In this document: positions 35,748 through 44,238 of the stretch, in pieces
Numbering within the stretch: position 1 is the first letter of the stretch
Layout of the letters: every line of letters starts with the position of its first letter
Assembly (NCBI GenBank): GCA_030141605.1
Contig: JAQGDQ010000317.1
Coordinates: 124,001-188,000, forward strand
Length of the DNA: 64,000 bases
Direction: 5' to 3'
Source of the DNA: Tubiluchus corallicola
Lineage: Eukaryota > Priapulida > Priapulimorpha > Priapulimorphida > Tubiluchidae
The notes under the pieces: model-generated
The model's input: only the letters and a program-made list of their open reading frames with translations
What the model was told of the DNA's origin: nothing
The model's database searches: none
Position numbers and translations under genes: made by a program

Positions 35748-37498
35748 CTCTTTTTCTCTTATCTATTTTTTTACACTGTCACACTGTGGGATGTGTTTCC
35801 TTGTTACAGTGGTATGTGCTTAACCGAGTACCACTAACCACTATACACATAACAAAATAAAAAAATCAGAAAGTGCAAAAAATAAGAAAATGATATATTT
35901 TTACTGTACCGCTCGTCTCACTAAATTTATTCGTGTCAGATTAATGACTACTGAGTACTAAAATACCAACATCCAGTCATCCTGTCCTCCAGCTAGCACA
36001 CAAATATAAAAAAACAGAAAATACAGAAATGATAAAGTAAGTTGGCATCAACTCACCTGCGATGCCTGTTGTCCTAATATAAGTGTGGCAATAGACTCTG
36101 CCTGAAATTATCAGAAATTTAGCATTAGCATAACTAACATCAAAATATCACCAATATGCTTAAGCAGGAAAATGTTTTTCGAAGTAAAATATGAAACTAC
36201 TTGTATCAGAACATTTTACATCATATGCAGTTGATACATGTTTTAGCAGTTAACAACAATATTGATGTTGGTATCACCCAGTAGTACTTGGTACTCAATA
36301 GTCTTAAATCTCACGTGATATAAGTAATATAGTGAGACATTCAAAAACCGCAAAGAGAAAAGACACTTTCTCACCTTCCCTTTCTTGGGCTTAGCAGTTG
36401 CATCATCTAACTCCTGCTGAAGCATGGTAACACGCTTCGAAAGCTGCTGATTTCGGAAGTTTAAACTATCGATTTCTTGTTCCGATCTGCGAATTGTCTG
36501 ATCCTTTTGCTTAACTTCATCCTGCAGTAGAAAAAATTTGTTACCGAATTTCAATGTAATAATCTGTGACTTACAGACAGCAATTTATCATGGCTATAGA
36601 TAGTGGCTATGGTAATAAAAACCTTTGCAGAAATTCATAGCTCAATTAAAAAATTGTAAAACAGTTACAGTAATAATTTATCACCTTGAGCTGTGTTTCT
36701 TTAGCCTGTTCATCAAGTACAGCCTTTTTTAGCACTGGAACTTGTGCTCTCAGCTAAAACAAATAACATAACACCGTGTTTACAAAATTGGAGTTAAAAT
36801 ATTTACATTAACTACTTTAGTACAGAGCCTGCAGATACCATACCGGCTGTGAAAAATGTGATTTGCTATAGACAACAGTATTCCACCAGATGAAACTTTT
36901 CTAGATAAGACGAGTTTTTCTCGTTTTTTAATATGGGAAAGCAGCAAGCTGCAAACAGTGAATTTTATCAAATATCTAACTGTCAAAATCAAATGCAGGG
37001 CAATTGACACCCCATTTCATAGCCACCATGTCAACACAAGAAATTGTAAATAGCATGTAAAAACAATAACATACTTTTATTATGTAGTAACTATAATAAT
37101 AAAGATAATAATTTCATAAAAAGTTTTTTGTCTCATAAACAAGTCTAAATTACAACTCTGTATGATAGTACTACTAAATGTTCATGTAAAGATTTCTTTA
37201 GTCTAAACCAAGCCCTGTTAGTATCTGCTCTTTTTCCTTTTGTAATCCACTTTATATTACTTACATCATTATTTATTTAACCGCATGAAAAAAGCTTAAA
37301 CATGACAATCCTGCCGAATATTACAGAAACACTTGCACATAACAATAATCAAAGTAAGTAAACTAGTCTGTTACAATAAAACTATTATCAGCAGACTTGG
37401 AAACTTAGTTTAAATTGGTGATAATTTATAACTACCTTTGCGTATTCAGCAGCTAAACGCTGGTATTTAGCAGGCAACTCAGCAGCAGAACTGTCCAT
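21625..37498 (-). CDS. PPP1R21: PPP1R21 (KLRAQ motif-containing protein 1), 21 coding exons
   Basis: PPP1R21 is a long coiled-coil protein of early endosomes. In mammals it is a FERRY complex subunit linking Rab5 endosomes to mRNA and ribosomes, and it was first catalogued as a protein phosphatase 1 regulator. The 21 exons listed separately join to 2346 nt in one frame, 781 aa, almost exactly the human length (780). The N-terminal KLRAQ region is residues 10-85 (AKLRAQVPVLKK, DSLNFRNQQLSKRV). The middle carries TALCDYHTYTHQRCQIYP (about 286-303), and the C-terminal coiled coil contains QDKEHWMLEA (584-593), the TTKRSYEDQ-equivalent TTTKNYEGQ, and LMSDHLCTMNDKLSRQ. All splice phases close. No truncation or stop was seen. 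It is transcribed away from MRCK: the two start codons lie 6.55 kb apart, head to head. Introns carry a hAT element, a CT microsatellite and a long hairpin. Confidence 0.96.
22673..22813 (-). CDS. PPP1R21: PPP1R21 coding exon 20, TTKRSYEDQ region
   Basis: DELQTTTKNYEGQLSLMSDH then LCTMNDKLSRQTDEINALK, the conserved C-terminal signature (human DELTTTKRSYEDQLSMMSDHLCSMNETLSKQ). Confidence 0.97.
23056..23133 (-). CDS. PPP1R21: PPP1R21 coding exon 19 (residues 698-723)
   Basis: TQTLIKRLRLAESERDELQS and TVAQLK, equivalent to human CRALSKRLALAEKSKETL. The donor AAG|GTATAG is slightly weak. Confidence 0.92.
23761..23895 (-). CDS. PPP1R21: PPP1R21 coding exon 18 (residues 653-697)
   Basis: SRAREDLIREHFSERITSIS and LQQADSKAAVFYAE match human SREDLIKNHYMARIVELTSQLQLADSKSVHFYAE. 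The acceptor is TTTTAAG. Confidence 0.95.
24083..24325 (-). CDS. PPP1R21: PPP1R21 coding exon 17 (residues 572-652), largest exon
   Basis: Conserved coiled coil INTLEQDKEHWMLEAKLLQI followed by a serine/alanine/threonine-rich, probably disordered tail (SSATARSTSSAGSG). Donor AAA|GTATGC. Confidence 0.94.
25327..25419 (-). CDS. PPP1R21: PPP1R21 coding exon 16 (residues 541-571)
   Basis: PIPESVPYEEAIANQHIV corresponds to human PLLESVPYEEALANRRIL, one of the clearest conserved blocks. Confidence 0.96.
26081..26440. mobile_element. hAT-type MITE with CAGGGCC termini
   Basis: 360 bp in the PPP1R21 intron between exons 15 and 16. Left terminus CAGGGCCAGATTAT; right terminus reversed CAGGGCCGAATTAT. 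Flanks GGTTTGAC (26073-26080) and GGTCTGAC (26441-26448) match at 7 of 8 bases, an 8-bp target duplication as in hAT elements. Inner part has a palindromic GGGGCCCTAGCCTAGG block and no ORF. Confidence 0.82.
26605..26733 (-). CDS. PPP1R21: PPP1R21 coding exon 15 (residues 498-540)
   Basis: ISAVVATNLDFFKS aligns with human IASFFSNNLDYFIAS; it ends EQASEYMSSLCQ (human AAAYMKSLRK). Phase 0. Confidence 0.93.
27275..27402 (-). CDS. PPP1R21: PPP1R21 coding exon 14 (residues 456-497)
   Basis: LCKHYNGKIILEKGMITTSQ and VNESLLSSLITMVTCTGK align with human ISKHYSQKAAIEHELPTATQKL...LSSVVALTNGAGK. Phase 0 donor AAG|GTAGTA. Confidence 0.93.
28004..28096 (-). CDS. PPP1R21: PPP1R21 coding exon 13 (residues 425-455)
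   Basis: Encodes DINCDQIHVDHAHLLEQLSS and ALHNFHDELK, matching human GAALHGFHDVMKD. Donor G|GTAGTA. Confidence 0.92.
29736..29872 (-). CDS. PPP1R21: PPP1R21 coding exon 12 (residues 379-424)
   Basis: Begins LEEESAVSACPSDVKKRN, aligned with human LEEECESSLCTSALRARN, then LSKLVSVLNRLDKCF. Donor A|GTAAGG. Confidence 0.92.
30184..30296 (-). ncRNA. Candidate precursor-like hairpin in PPP1R21 intron (unproven)
   Basis: Arms 30184-30230 and 30250-30296 pair without any bulge around a 19-nt loop. The innermost 18 pairs are perfect (TTCTTTCTAAGACCAGTA against its complement). Over the 47 opposed positions I count 36 Watson-Crick pairs. Six of the remaining positions are A-C or C-A on the plus strand, which become G-U on the minus strand, so the RNA in the sense of PPP1R21 pairs at 42 of 47. 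Size and shape suit a microRNA precursor, but a tiny palindromic MITE would look similar. I recognise no known miRNA family. Confidence 0.4.
30679..30767 (-). CDS. PPP1R21: PPP1R21 coding exon 11 (residues 349-378)
   Basis: HSYITYHRKLLPCHLLRS-type end matches human SYICFLRKILPYQLKSLEEE. Donor AG|GTAAAT, phase 2. Confidence 0.92.
31319..31420 (-). CDS. PPP1R21: PPP1R21 coding exon 10 (residues 315-348)
   Basis: Encodes LCKLLLENSQHIQIFQDAFA and KVQNSKMPTL. Acceptor TTTTGCAG, donor TTG|GTATGT, phase 0. Confidence 0.88.
32094..32296 (-). CDS. PPP1R21: PPP1R21 coding exon 9 (residues 248-314)
   Basis: Strongest mid-protein match: LVRDFATALCDYHTYTHQRC and QIYPLDASTEPIS correspond to human LVTALLNFHTYTEQRIQIFPVDSAIDTIS. 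Confidence 0.96.
32617..32711 (-). CDS. PPP1R21: PPP1R21 coding exon 8 (residues 216-247)
   Basis: Contains EQQLKNVHDEFSGPLERA and LQEKLPFNDT, matching human LHEDLSGRLEESL...EKVPFNDT. Donor G|GTGCGT. Confidence 0.92.
33905..33963 (-). CDS. PPP1R21: PPP1R21 coding exon 7 (residues 196-215)
   Basis: VKFVNLETEARQLKALLKS continues the coiled coil. Ends phase 2 (AG|GTAAAG), with the serine codon completed by the next exon. Confidence 0.88.
34199..34311. repeat. Tandem duplication spanning a PPP1R21 splice donor
   Basis: A segment of about 55 bp occurs twice with a 57-bp offset (34199-34253 and 34256-34311). The right copy includes the end of PPP1R21 exon 6 and its donor GTAAGT. The left, intronic copy carries GCAAGT at the equivalent place. 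The copies are roughly 75-80% alike. Confidence 0.68.
34299..34463 (-). CDS. PPP1R21: PPP1R21 coding exon 6 (residues 141-195)
   Basis: Coiled coil with MALQDKISTLEHNSTRHDLI and VDKLQQDKVTLE. Its donor GAA|GTAAGT lies inside a tandemly duplicated 57-bp segment (see findings). Confidence 0.94.
34665..34760 (-). CDS. PPP1R21: PPP1R21 coding exon 5 (residues 109-140)
   Basis: Encodes an acidic lead (DESSSFDNDVVGEEL) then QKKIAENAELHKQ, equivalent to human LQKKIEENERLHIQ. Phase 0 both ends. Confidence 0.93.
35672..35752. repeat. (CT)n microsatellite with a C10 run
   Basis: Long run of CT dinucleotides interrupted by CCCTCCC and about ten consecutive C. In the PPP1R21 intron between exons 4 and 5. 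Confidence 0.95.
36057..36101 (-). CDS. PPP1R21: PPP1R21 coding exon 4, 45-bp small exon
   Basis: Encodes AESIATLILGQQASQ in frame, phase 0 on both sides, so it could be skipped without a frameshift. Acceptor TTTCAG, donor CAG|GTGAGT. The residues are poorly conserved, so support is mainly splice signals and frame. Confidence 0.75.
36375..36521 (-). CDS. PPP1R21: PPP1R21 coding exon 3 (residues 45-93)
   Basis: Coiled coil with DQTIRRSEQEIDSLNFRNQQ and LSKRVTMLQQELDD, then a basic KPKKGK patch that matches the human GKKNKK segment. Confidence 0.96.
36685..36753 (-). CDS. PPP1R21: PPP1R21 coding exon 2, KLRAQ motif
   Basis: LRAQVPVLKKAVLDEQAK completes the KLRAQ signature that names the family. 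Acceptor GTTTTAG, donor AAG|GTGATA, phase 0. Confidence 0.96.
37436..37498 (-). CDS. PPP1R21: PPP1R21 coding exon 1 (residues 1-21), start codon
   Basis: Encodes MDSSAAELPAKYQRLAAEYA plus Lys21. The ATG aligns with the human start (MASAELQGKYQKLAQEYSK). Donor AAG|GTAGTT. Confidence 0.94.
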
Positions 37499-38647
37499 TT
37501 CAAATAATTAAAAATTCATAACACAAAGTGACATCTAAAAGAAAAGCAATTACAATAGTAAATGCGATAAACAAACTTGAAACCTTATGCTATACTTTTT
37601 AATAATTCCTCTCAATTAGTTACCCTTTCATTGAGGTATTTATTCTATTTAGACTTAAAAAATACTAACAGGCTACAGAAGGAAAAAGATACTGCCCATT
37701 TTTGCTCAAATAAGTTGATTCTTACTAGTTCCACTGTTTTCTTACTATTTGCTGTTATTTAGGGCATATTTTTCACTGGTTCATTGATTTCTGTTGCACT
37801 TATCCTCAGTATCAGTTTCCTTTTTCAAGTAAGTTTCTATGATGCTGAACTAGTAATAAATTAAAACATGTTATCCTCTTTTCACGTTCCTCCTAACTGT
37901 GAGGTGAAGCTGCAGCACAGCAAAGGAAACAAATTAATTATTTCATTCACACAGAGGCTAGATTAAGATATAAAATTGCCAGACTATCTGAATACCCAAT
38001 ATGGGCAGCACTAGTGATGCTGGAAATTTTCATATTGCTGGAGAGTCGCTAGCAGTTTTCACTGTGCGTGTCGATCGGCTTGACGAATGTTTACAACTTT
38101 TATTTTCTAGCTGCAATGACAAAAATCATTGAAAAGTTTTTTGGAAGATCAACTCTATTACATTACGTAACACAAGCAACTTCAGAAGAAATTGATTGCA
38201 TTATTATTTGAAGTGCATAGAAGATTACATTTATGTATGACGAAGCAAGTGAATAATATTCGTAAAAACTATAGAATTTATAGAAACCGCCTGGTTTCAA
38301 ATCTTCTGCATAACATGATAATGGACCATGTTCAAGTTCCTTCTTTGAAACACATAGTATGTGGGACATTCACGCTTACTCAACATCTTCTCACACTGCT
38401 TCTTTGTTCCAATATAGGCCAACCTCAACTTGACGGTTTAGGCATCAGCATAGCATGGTAATGTTTTCTGTAGTACCTTGCCATGTGCCATACATAGTAA
38501 GACAGTACCACAGTAACGCAGCAGTAGCAGCTGCAGCACATAGTGCTTCCGTACACTGTGAAATGGTATGCGCCAAGACGGCATGTGGCGAAGGCAGTAC
38601 ACATGGAAGTCGAGCAAGTGCCAATGTCCCACGAGATTGGACAGAGG
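37499..38647. other. PPP1R21: PPP1R21 upstream region, no gene seen
   Basis: Expected to hold the PPP1R21 promoter and 5' UTR. No clear TATA or initiator is recognisable by eye. Several overlapping ORFs at 38160-38670 on both strands show alanine/cysteine runs from a GCAGCAGTAGCAG-type stretch and no known family. Confidence 0.4.
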
Positions 38648-39066
38648 TTTTCATGCAATTCTTTCAACGATGGCAGACTGACTGGTCACTGACCAGGTAT
38701 GAAAAGTACAGCCTATCACAGGACGCTAGTCTTCATATATAACTCTTATTAACAGTGCCACTAACGGCGCGAACGTTTGACTAACCATTTGTAAAGAGCT
38801 CCACTTTATGCACAAAATGTATTGAAGGCATTTTTATACTTTCGGTATCAGGGATCTTAGGCTGTGACTGGACAGGAATCTTAGGTTATGGCTGGACAGT
38901 AGTCTTACTCATTGTCAAAGGTAATTTGTTAATGTGAAGCACTGAACCAACGTTGGTGTCAATGGCCCACTAAATACGATCTGGATGCTCATGTAGAATG
39001 CGAGCAAAAGAAGCCATGCAAAATGCAAATAACTGTAGCTGGGAATTTCAACAGAAAATATATATT

Positions 39067-39099
39067 GATAGTCATATATATAAATAAATAAATAAATAA

Positions 39100-39164
<65 letters not shown>
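39067..39164. repeat. (AAAT)n/(TA)n microsatellite
   Basis: AAAT tetranucleotides give way to a roughly 60-bp pure TA run that abuts the terminal repeat of the neighbouring small transposon. A matching TA run (39511-39528) follows that element on its other side. Confidence 0.93.
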
Positions 39165-39168
<4 letters not shown>

Positions 39169-39511
39169 TACCATTTGTCTGAGTTGAAAAAGAGGACACT
39201 TTTTTGCACACTTGTAAGTAGGCAAAATTGACCAGTCTAGGGTCTATTAAAACAATGCAAAATAAAATACAAATTATACAAATAGGCCTACATGTATTCT
39301 AATAGCAATACCAAATTGCTATACTGCAAAAAACATTAACACACTGCAACTATCAGTCGCCTGCTTCTTCTTGGCTCTCAGGAATCGCATTTTGAGATGT
39401 TAGCAACATCTTGTAATGAAAATTAACACAAACTGCCAATTTTTTGAAAACCCGCCAGCACGGAGGCCCAAAAAGAGGACATGTCCGGTGAAACCCGGAC
39501 TTATGGTAACC
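39165..39511. mobile_element. Small TIR element inserted in a TA microsatellite
   Basis: About 346 bp with imperfect inverted ends: left GGTTACCATTTGTCTGAGTT, right reversed GGTTACCATAAGTCCGGGTT. Both sides are TA repeats, consistent with TA target preference. Interior includes AAAAGAGGACA near both ends, in inverted or direct form. No ORF of note. Confidence 0.65.
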
Positions 39512-40189
39512 ATATATATATATATATTTAGTCAAACACTAGCGCCGCTAGTGGTACTGTTAATAAGTTCTATGTCTATGTCTTCTATATCAGTATATGA
39601 AGACTAGCGTCCTGTGATAAGCTGTACTTTTCACACCTGGTCAGTGACCAGTCAGTCTGCCATCGTTGAAAGAATTGCATGAAAATATATATTGCATTAT
39701 ATATTAATAAAGTAAACAAGGAAGAGTGGAGAAGTCCATAAGCTATTTATGCTTAACCTCTATCCTTCGACGGTAACGGTAAAGATATGTATGCTCCAGA
39801 CGATATTAAATGCGCCAGAATTTCCACTACTTTTAGGTTACAATTTAGATGTGCGTGCACATTAGGCCACCCACATTGAATGTTTACTCCTTTTTAAACT
39901 GGTTTTGCTGCTTCTGAGTGCCAAGTGAGTTCTCGATAATAATTTCCTTATAATCACTTTCCCCCTCCCTAGGCCTATAACTTTTACCTGCTATAGCATA
40001 CAGCAATACCAAAAATCTTAAACTATGGTTCATCAGTTCCAATGGTCATGACCTCATTTAAATTCAAGCGTTGCTTTTTTCCAACATACTCAACAACAAA
40101 AAATTAATCACCTTGCAGTAAAAACTCCTTGTCAAACCTCTAGAGCTTCTGTGAAGAAATCTGACGTGCAGTAAGGATCAAGCAGTAGT

Positions 40190-41200
40190 TGTGTGTAAGA
40201 AAACAACGTGTGGTTGTAAATGGAAATATATCTTCATGGGGTCAAGTATTAAGTGGAGTTCCACAAGTATCTGTACTGGACCTGTTTTGTTTTAATCTAT
40301 ATAAATGACATTGATGACAACATTTCCAATCTGCTCTAAAGTTTGCTGACGATACCAAGATTTTCAAAGCGGTGGGCTCTTCTGAAGAAACCTTTACCTT
40401 TCAATAAGACTTGAGCAAAATGCACGAGTGGTCACTTGACTGGCAGATGCTGATGCAGAGAAGTGTGAATGCATCCATTTTGATTTCAGTAATGTGTGTT
40501 ATGAACTTTATGGGAGACATGAGATTGGAATGTACTACTGAGGTTAAAGATTTGGGAATGGGAGTGCTATATGAGTCGCTAAAGTCGAACAGTCAATGTG
40601 TGGAAGCAGTCAGGAAGGCTAGCTAACAGAACGTTGGGCATGATGCATTTTATTAACAGAGACAAGGAAGTAATTGTAAAACAGTGCAAAAGTTTTGTTA
40701 GAATACACTTGGATTACCACCTGCAGGCATAGAGACCCTATATGGTCAAAGATATTAGTTGTTTGAAAGTGTACAAAAGAAAGCATTAAACTTGATTGAG
40801 CGTCCTAGTTTTGCAGAGTTAACATACGAACAGAAACGGAAAAGATGCAGATTAAAGCCCTAGAACACTGCTGACTGACAACAGATCTGTTTGAAATTTT
40901 TAGAATTATTGTGAATGCACTTGAAGGTCTGGAATGTAATGACTTCCTTACTTTTTGAGATGACAGCAGAACAAGAGGTCACTCCAAAAGATTAGTGAAG
41001 AGAAGATCTAGACTTGATCTTAGGAAATACAGTTTTAGCCAAAGGGTTATTAATACCTGGAACCGAGGAAGCTTAACAGAGGAAGCAGTGAACTCTACTA
41101 GTGTAGATGTTTTCAAGAGCCACTTGCAGGAGTTCTTGAAGAAGATTGGGAGGCACAGCACAAATTTGTCCAAGCTTACAACCCCAGTTGCCTTTTAGAT
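40190..41200 (+). mobile_element. Decayed LINE fragment with reverse transcriptase FADD motif
   Basis: Translation in shifting frames gives LSGVPQVSVLDLFCF, KFADDTKIFK (catalytic FADD codons at 40342-40353), EVKDLGMGV, LFESVQKKALNLIERPSF and, uninterrupted, MKRRSRLDLRKYSFSQRVIN with TWNRGSLTEEAVNSTSVDVF. This is the order of the palm and C-terminal part of a CR1/Rex/Jockey-type reverse transcriptase. Multiple stops and frameshifts; 5' truncated. It lies between PPP1R21 and MRCK, in MRCK orientation. Confidence 0.82.
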
Positions 41201-42599
41201 GAAGCTGGTCATCGTCAGTAAGTATAATTGAAGAGAGCTTGAATTGAAATGAGCAGGGCTATGAAACTAAACAGAATTTTTCTAGTTTCCGTATTTGGTA
41301 ACAAAGTTCTTTTAGACATTTTATGGCAAAATTAAAAGTTTAATTCTTATTTAGTATTTCAATCAAATTTTGAAGGTTTTTATTATTATTAGTATAGGAG
41401 TCGAACGAAATGGGATATATTTCTATTAACGTACGGCTGTCCTAAGTTCTACGACACTTCACCTATCCCACACTGCCAAGCCTGCCATGATTCACTGCTT
41501 TACACAACACAGTGATTTGTGTTTCGTGAAAATCAGTTCCCTAAATTTGTCCTTTTGCATTGTTTTGTGATTTGCCGGATATTACTTAAGGATATATCAT
41601 TTTCAGTGTGATCATTGTTATTTTTTAAAGTATGTTGGAAGAACTGCCTTAAAGTTGTCAAACGTTTTACCGGGAAGATTGATTATTGTGGGTACGCGTT
41701 GTACTACGTGGTACGTTACGTAACGTTAGTTTACCTAGAGTTAAAATTGAAAAAGGCTAGCAGCAGAAGTGGAATCGTGTTTATCATTCAGTGATTCTAT
41801 TTGGTGATTCTGTTTAAGAGTTTGACTGACTTATTTTTTGTAAACAATTCTAAAATTATAACTGTATTGACAGTACACTACCACAGTACCAGGCAGTAAA
41901 TGGCAGTATAACTGAGTTGTACGGTTTTAGATAGATAACCTATGCTTCCTAAGAATTTTGAAATAGCGAGTTAATCTGAAGTAAGTAAGCATGTTAATCT
42001 GAAACATTTGCTTGGCATAATCCTTGCTCAACAGTGGGTTTTATGATAATTTTAAAATAGAACTTATTATGCCGGTATTGCCCTTTTTGTCTCGTCAAGT
42101 TATAATATCCTCCTGTTTCTGCGACTGAATAATGATTTCTCTCAGGTTTTTGCCTCGCTATGTGGAGGATCATTGGAAAAAAATCTGTGGAGAGAATTTG
42201 AAATAGTAAAACTTGTCGAATGATGATTATTATCTAAGATATACCCTTCCTAAGACATAATTTAGTGAGTATGATTTAATGAAATTTTATTCATATCGCA
42301 TCCTATTCTGCCATATTGCAACCCACTTGCATTGATTATATAAAAAATTATGGTAGTTTTTGTATTGTTTACTTGCAACATTTTTCAAGAAAAGTTAATA
42401 GTGTTTACTATTGAAATTCTTAAAAAACTGAAAAAATGCTGTGAGTTTCACTTGCTCGAATTTTTTCTATCCACTGATGTTGATATACACTGCTTTTACC
42501 TGTTGTAGGTTGCAGCTTAGTGTAGGTACTGTTTCTTATTAATTCCTATTTAGCAGGCATTGCTAGTCCTGCTTAGAATTTGGATGGCAGCAATGACTG
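41201..42599. other. Unique intergenic sequence upstream of MRCK
   Basis: No ORF or repeat of note. A slightly CpG-containing stretch at about 41640-41750 (for example ACGTGGTACGTTACGTAACG) is a palindrome-rich candidate for regulatory sequence. Nothing else supports a promoter call. Confidence 0.3.
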
Positions 42600-43590
42600 T
42601 AATGGTGGACCGAGCCGATCGGTGATCGGTGACCCAAACAGTAGATCGGTGAACAAGTCGCTTCGGTTTAGTAAACTGTTGAGCTTATTAGGCCATAAAA
42701 ATTGTTGAATTTATAAGAAAATGTAAAAATAAAACGTTTAAATCTTACAGTAAATTTTGAAATGTTTAACGAATTGTTACTGCAAAATTGCCCACTTGAG
42801 GCGACCATATTTCATGCAGTTGCCTTCCCAATGAGATCCCATGCTAAAAGGGCACCATCGAAACACACAGCAAATTAAGCATTTTAGTCCCGCTGCCGAG
42901 TTTTGATCATTCAAACTGTTGTTACGCTACTTGTTGCATCATGCTCAGTCTTGCTAAGTTTTCATCGAGTTCAGTGCGTGCTAATGTTCTGTGAAGACTG
43001 TAAAGTTGAATTAACTTTCATTAATTTTTTTATGAATCTGTTAACAATATGGGTTTGAATTGTGTTTGCTTTAATTTTTTGAAGCACTTTCACATTACTT
43101 GTTCATTCTTTTGCAGTTTTTCTATCTGTGTTGATGTAATCTCATTAGGCAGTACTTATCTAATTTGTGTAGAGCCTGGATTAGATTCATTTTTTTAGAC
43201 TTTATCATGGGTTTATTATTAGCCCATCTGACATATCTGAGCGGGCTCGGCCCAAGCGTTGCTCAACATCAGTAGTATTGGATTTTTTCATGATTATGGA
43301 AACGATGAAACTAATGCTATATGTAAACTATGCAAAACAGTCAAATCTCGTGGAGGCAAAAATCTGCAAACTTTTTCTACCACACTTCTGTTAAGACATT
43401 TAAGCATTAGAGCTCTGTAGGTGATATTTTTTGACATATAAAATTAAGCAATAACTGATAAGACAACTCAGTTTGAAAATATTTTTTATATTTGTGATCA
43501 GTCGGTATTTGTGAACATTAAAGTTGATCGGCTCGTGATCGGTTCGTTATCCAGAAATGGTGATCGGCCCATTACTAATACACTGTAGAA
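42600..43590 (+). mobile_element. Decayed hAT-like element with a BED zinc-finger remnant
   Basis: Both ends carry TAATGG followed by clusters of GATCGG (left 42617-42650; right, inverted context, 43527-43568), resembling subterminal transposase-binding repeats. Between them 43298-43417 reads YGNDETNAICKLCKTVKSRG and LQTFSTTLLLRHLSIRAL with VVLDFF just upstream in another frame, a BED-type finger whose last histidine is lost. No complete transposase remains. It lies within 0.5 kb of the MRCK first coding exon. Confidence 0.6.
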
Positions 43591-43898
43591 TTTTTGAACC
43601 TGGCGAAATTGTTGAGCAGTGTTTTTATAAGTAATCTTAGAACTTTATTGTTGGTGTTCTACGTCAACGGAGTTTTGGTGCTAATTCTGTACCATTTATT
43701 TCTAAATATTTAAGCATTAGTGCCTTAAAGAAGGCACATGCATACAAGGGCGGAGAAATTGAAAAGCTAAGTGCTACTTCAAGTGTTTCAAAAATGCTTT
43801 CTGATTTTGTCTGTATTACTTGGTAAATTGAATGATCTAGTTAAAAATTGTTTTTTTTTCATATAACCTGTTGTGTGACACTCTTTTACATATTGCAG

Positions 43899-44051
43899 AT
43901 AGTATTGTGTGCACAAACTAGATGAATTGTCTACTACATGTGGATTCTACTGTGTGAAGCAGTGACGTATTCCACAATTTTTAAAATGGAAAACACATGA
44001 AGAATGTGAAGAGCCATTTAAATTGTTATTGAATTGTAACTATCATCAACA
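43899..44051 (+). promoter_or_regulatory. Probable MRCK 5' leader with three short upstream ORFs
   Basis: A pyrimidine-rich ACTCTTTTACATATTGCAG precedes 43899 and looks like a splice acceptor, so this may be the start of a leader segment joined to an upstream non-coding exon. Three upstream ATGs open tiny ORFs: 43922-43957 (11 codons plus stop), 43986-44000 (4 codons plus stop) and an ATGTGA near 44004-44009. The main ATG context is CAACAATGG, good for initiation. Confidence 0.45.
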
Positions 44052-44238
44052 ATGGATGGTGGATCAGCAGAAATTCGGCTACGAAAGTTGGAAAATCTGT
44101 GGTTGTCTGGACCTCAGAACAGTGACGGAAATTCACTAAGCATTGAGACTTTGCTGGATGTTCTTGTGGTGTTATATGACGAGTGTTGCGGATCTACTTT
44201 GCGCCGGGAAAAGAGTGTTTCGGAGTTTGTAGAATATG
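44052..44238 (+). CDS. gek: MRCK coding exon 1 (residues 1-63)
   Basis: Starts [17 protein letters not shown] and ends SVSEFVEY plus one base (G|GTAAGT), the Ala63 codon being completed in exon 2. Aligns from near residue 1 of MRCK, so the start is secure. Confidence 0.96.

Larger units (their letters stand above)
38648..39685. mobile_element. Foldback structure with 130-160 bp inverted arms
   Basis: The left arm 38648-38783 and the right arm 39529-39685 are inverted copies of each other, about 95% identical apart from a roughly 21-bp insertion in the right arm. Shared blocks include GAAGACTAGCGTCCTGTGAT and GGTCAGTGACCAGTCAGTCT. The 0.75-kb centre holds a 24-bp direct repeat (38854-38899), a TAAA/TA microsatellite and a separate small transposon. 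I see no transposase and no clear target duplication. Confidence 0.75.

Noticed and set aside
38455-38742. Overlapping ORFs on both strands (60-95 aa) upstream of PPP1R21
   Set aside because: They arise from a GCAGCAGTAG-type stretch and run into the foldback arm; no conserved domain or splice support.
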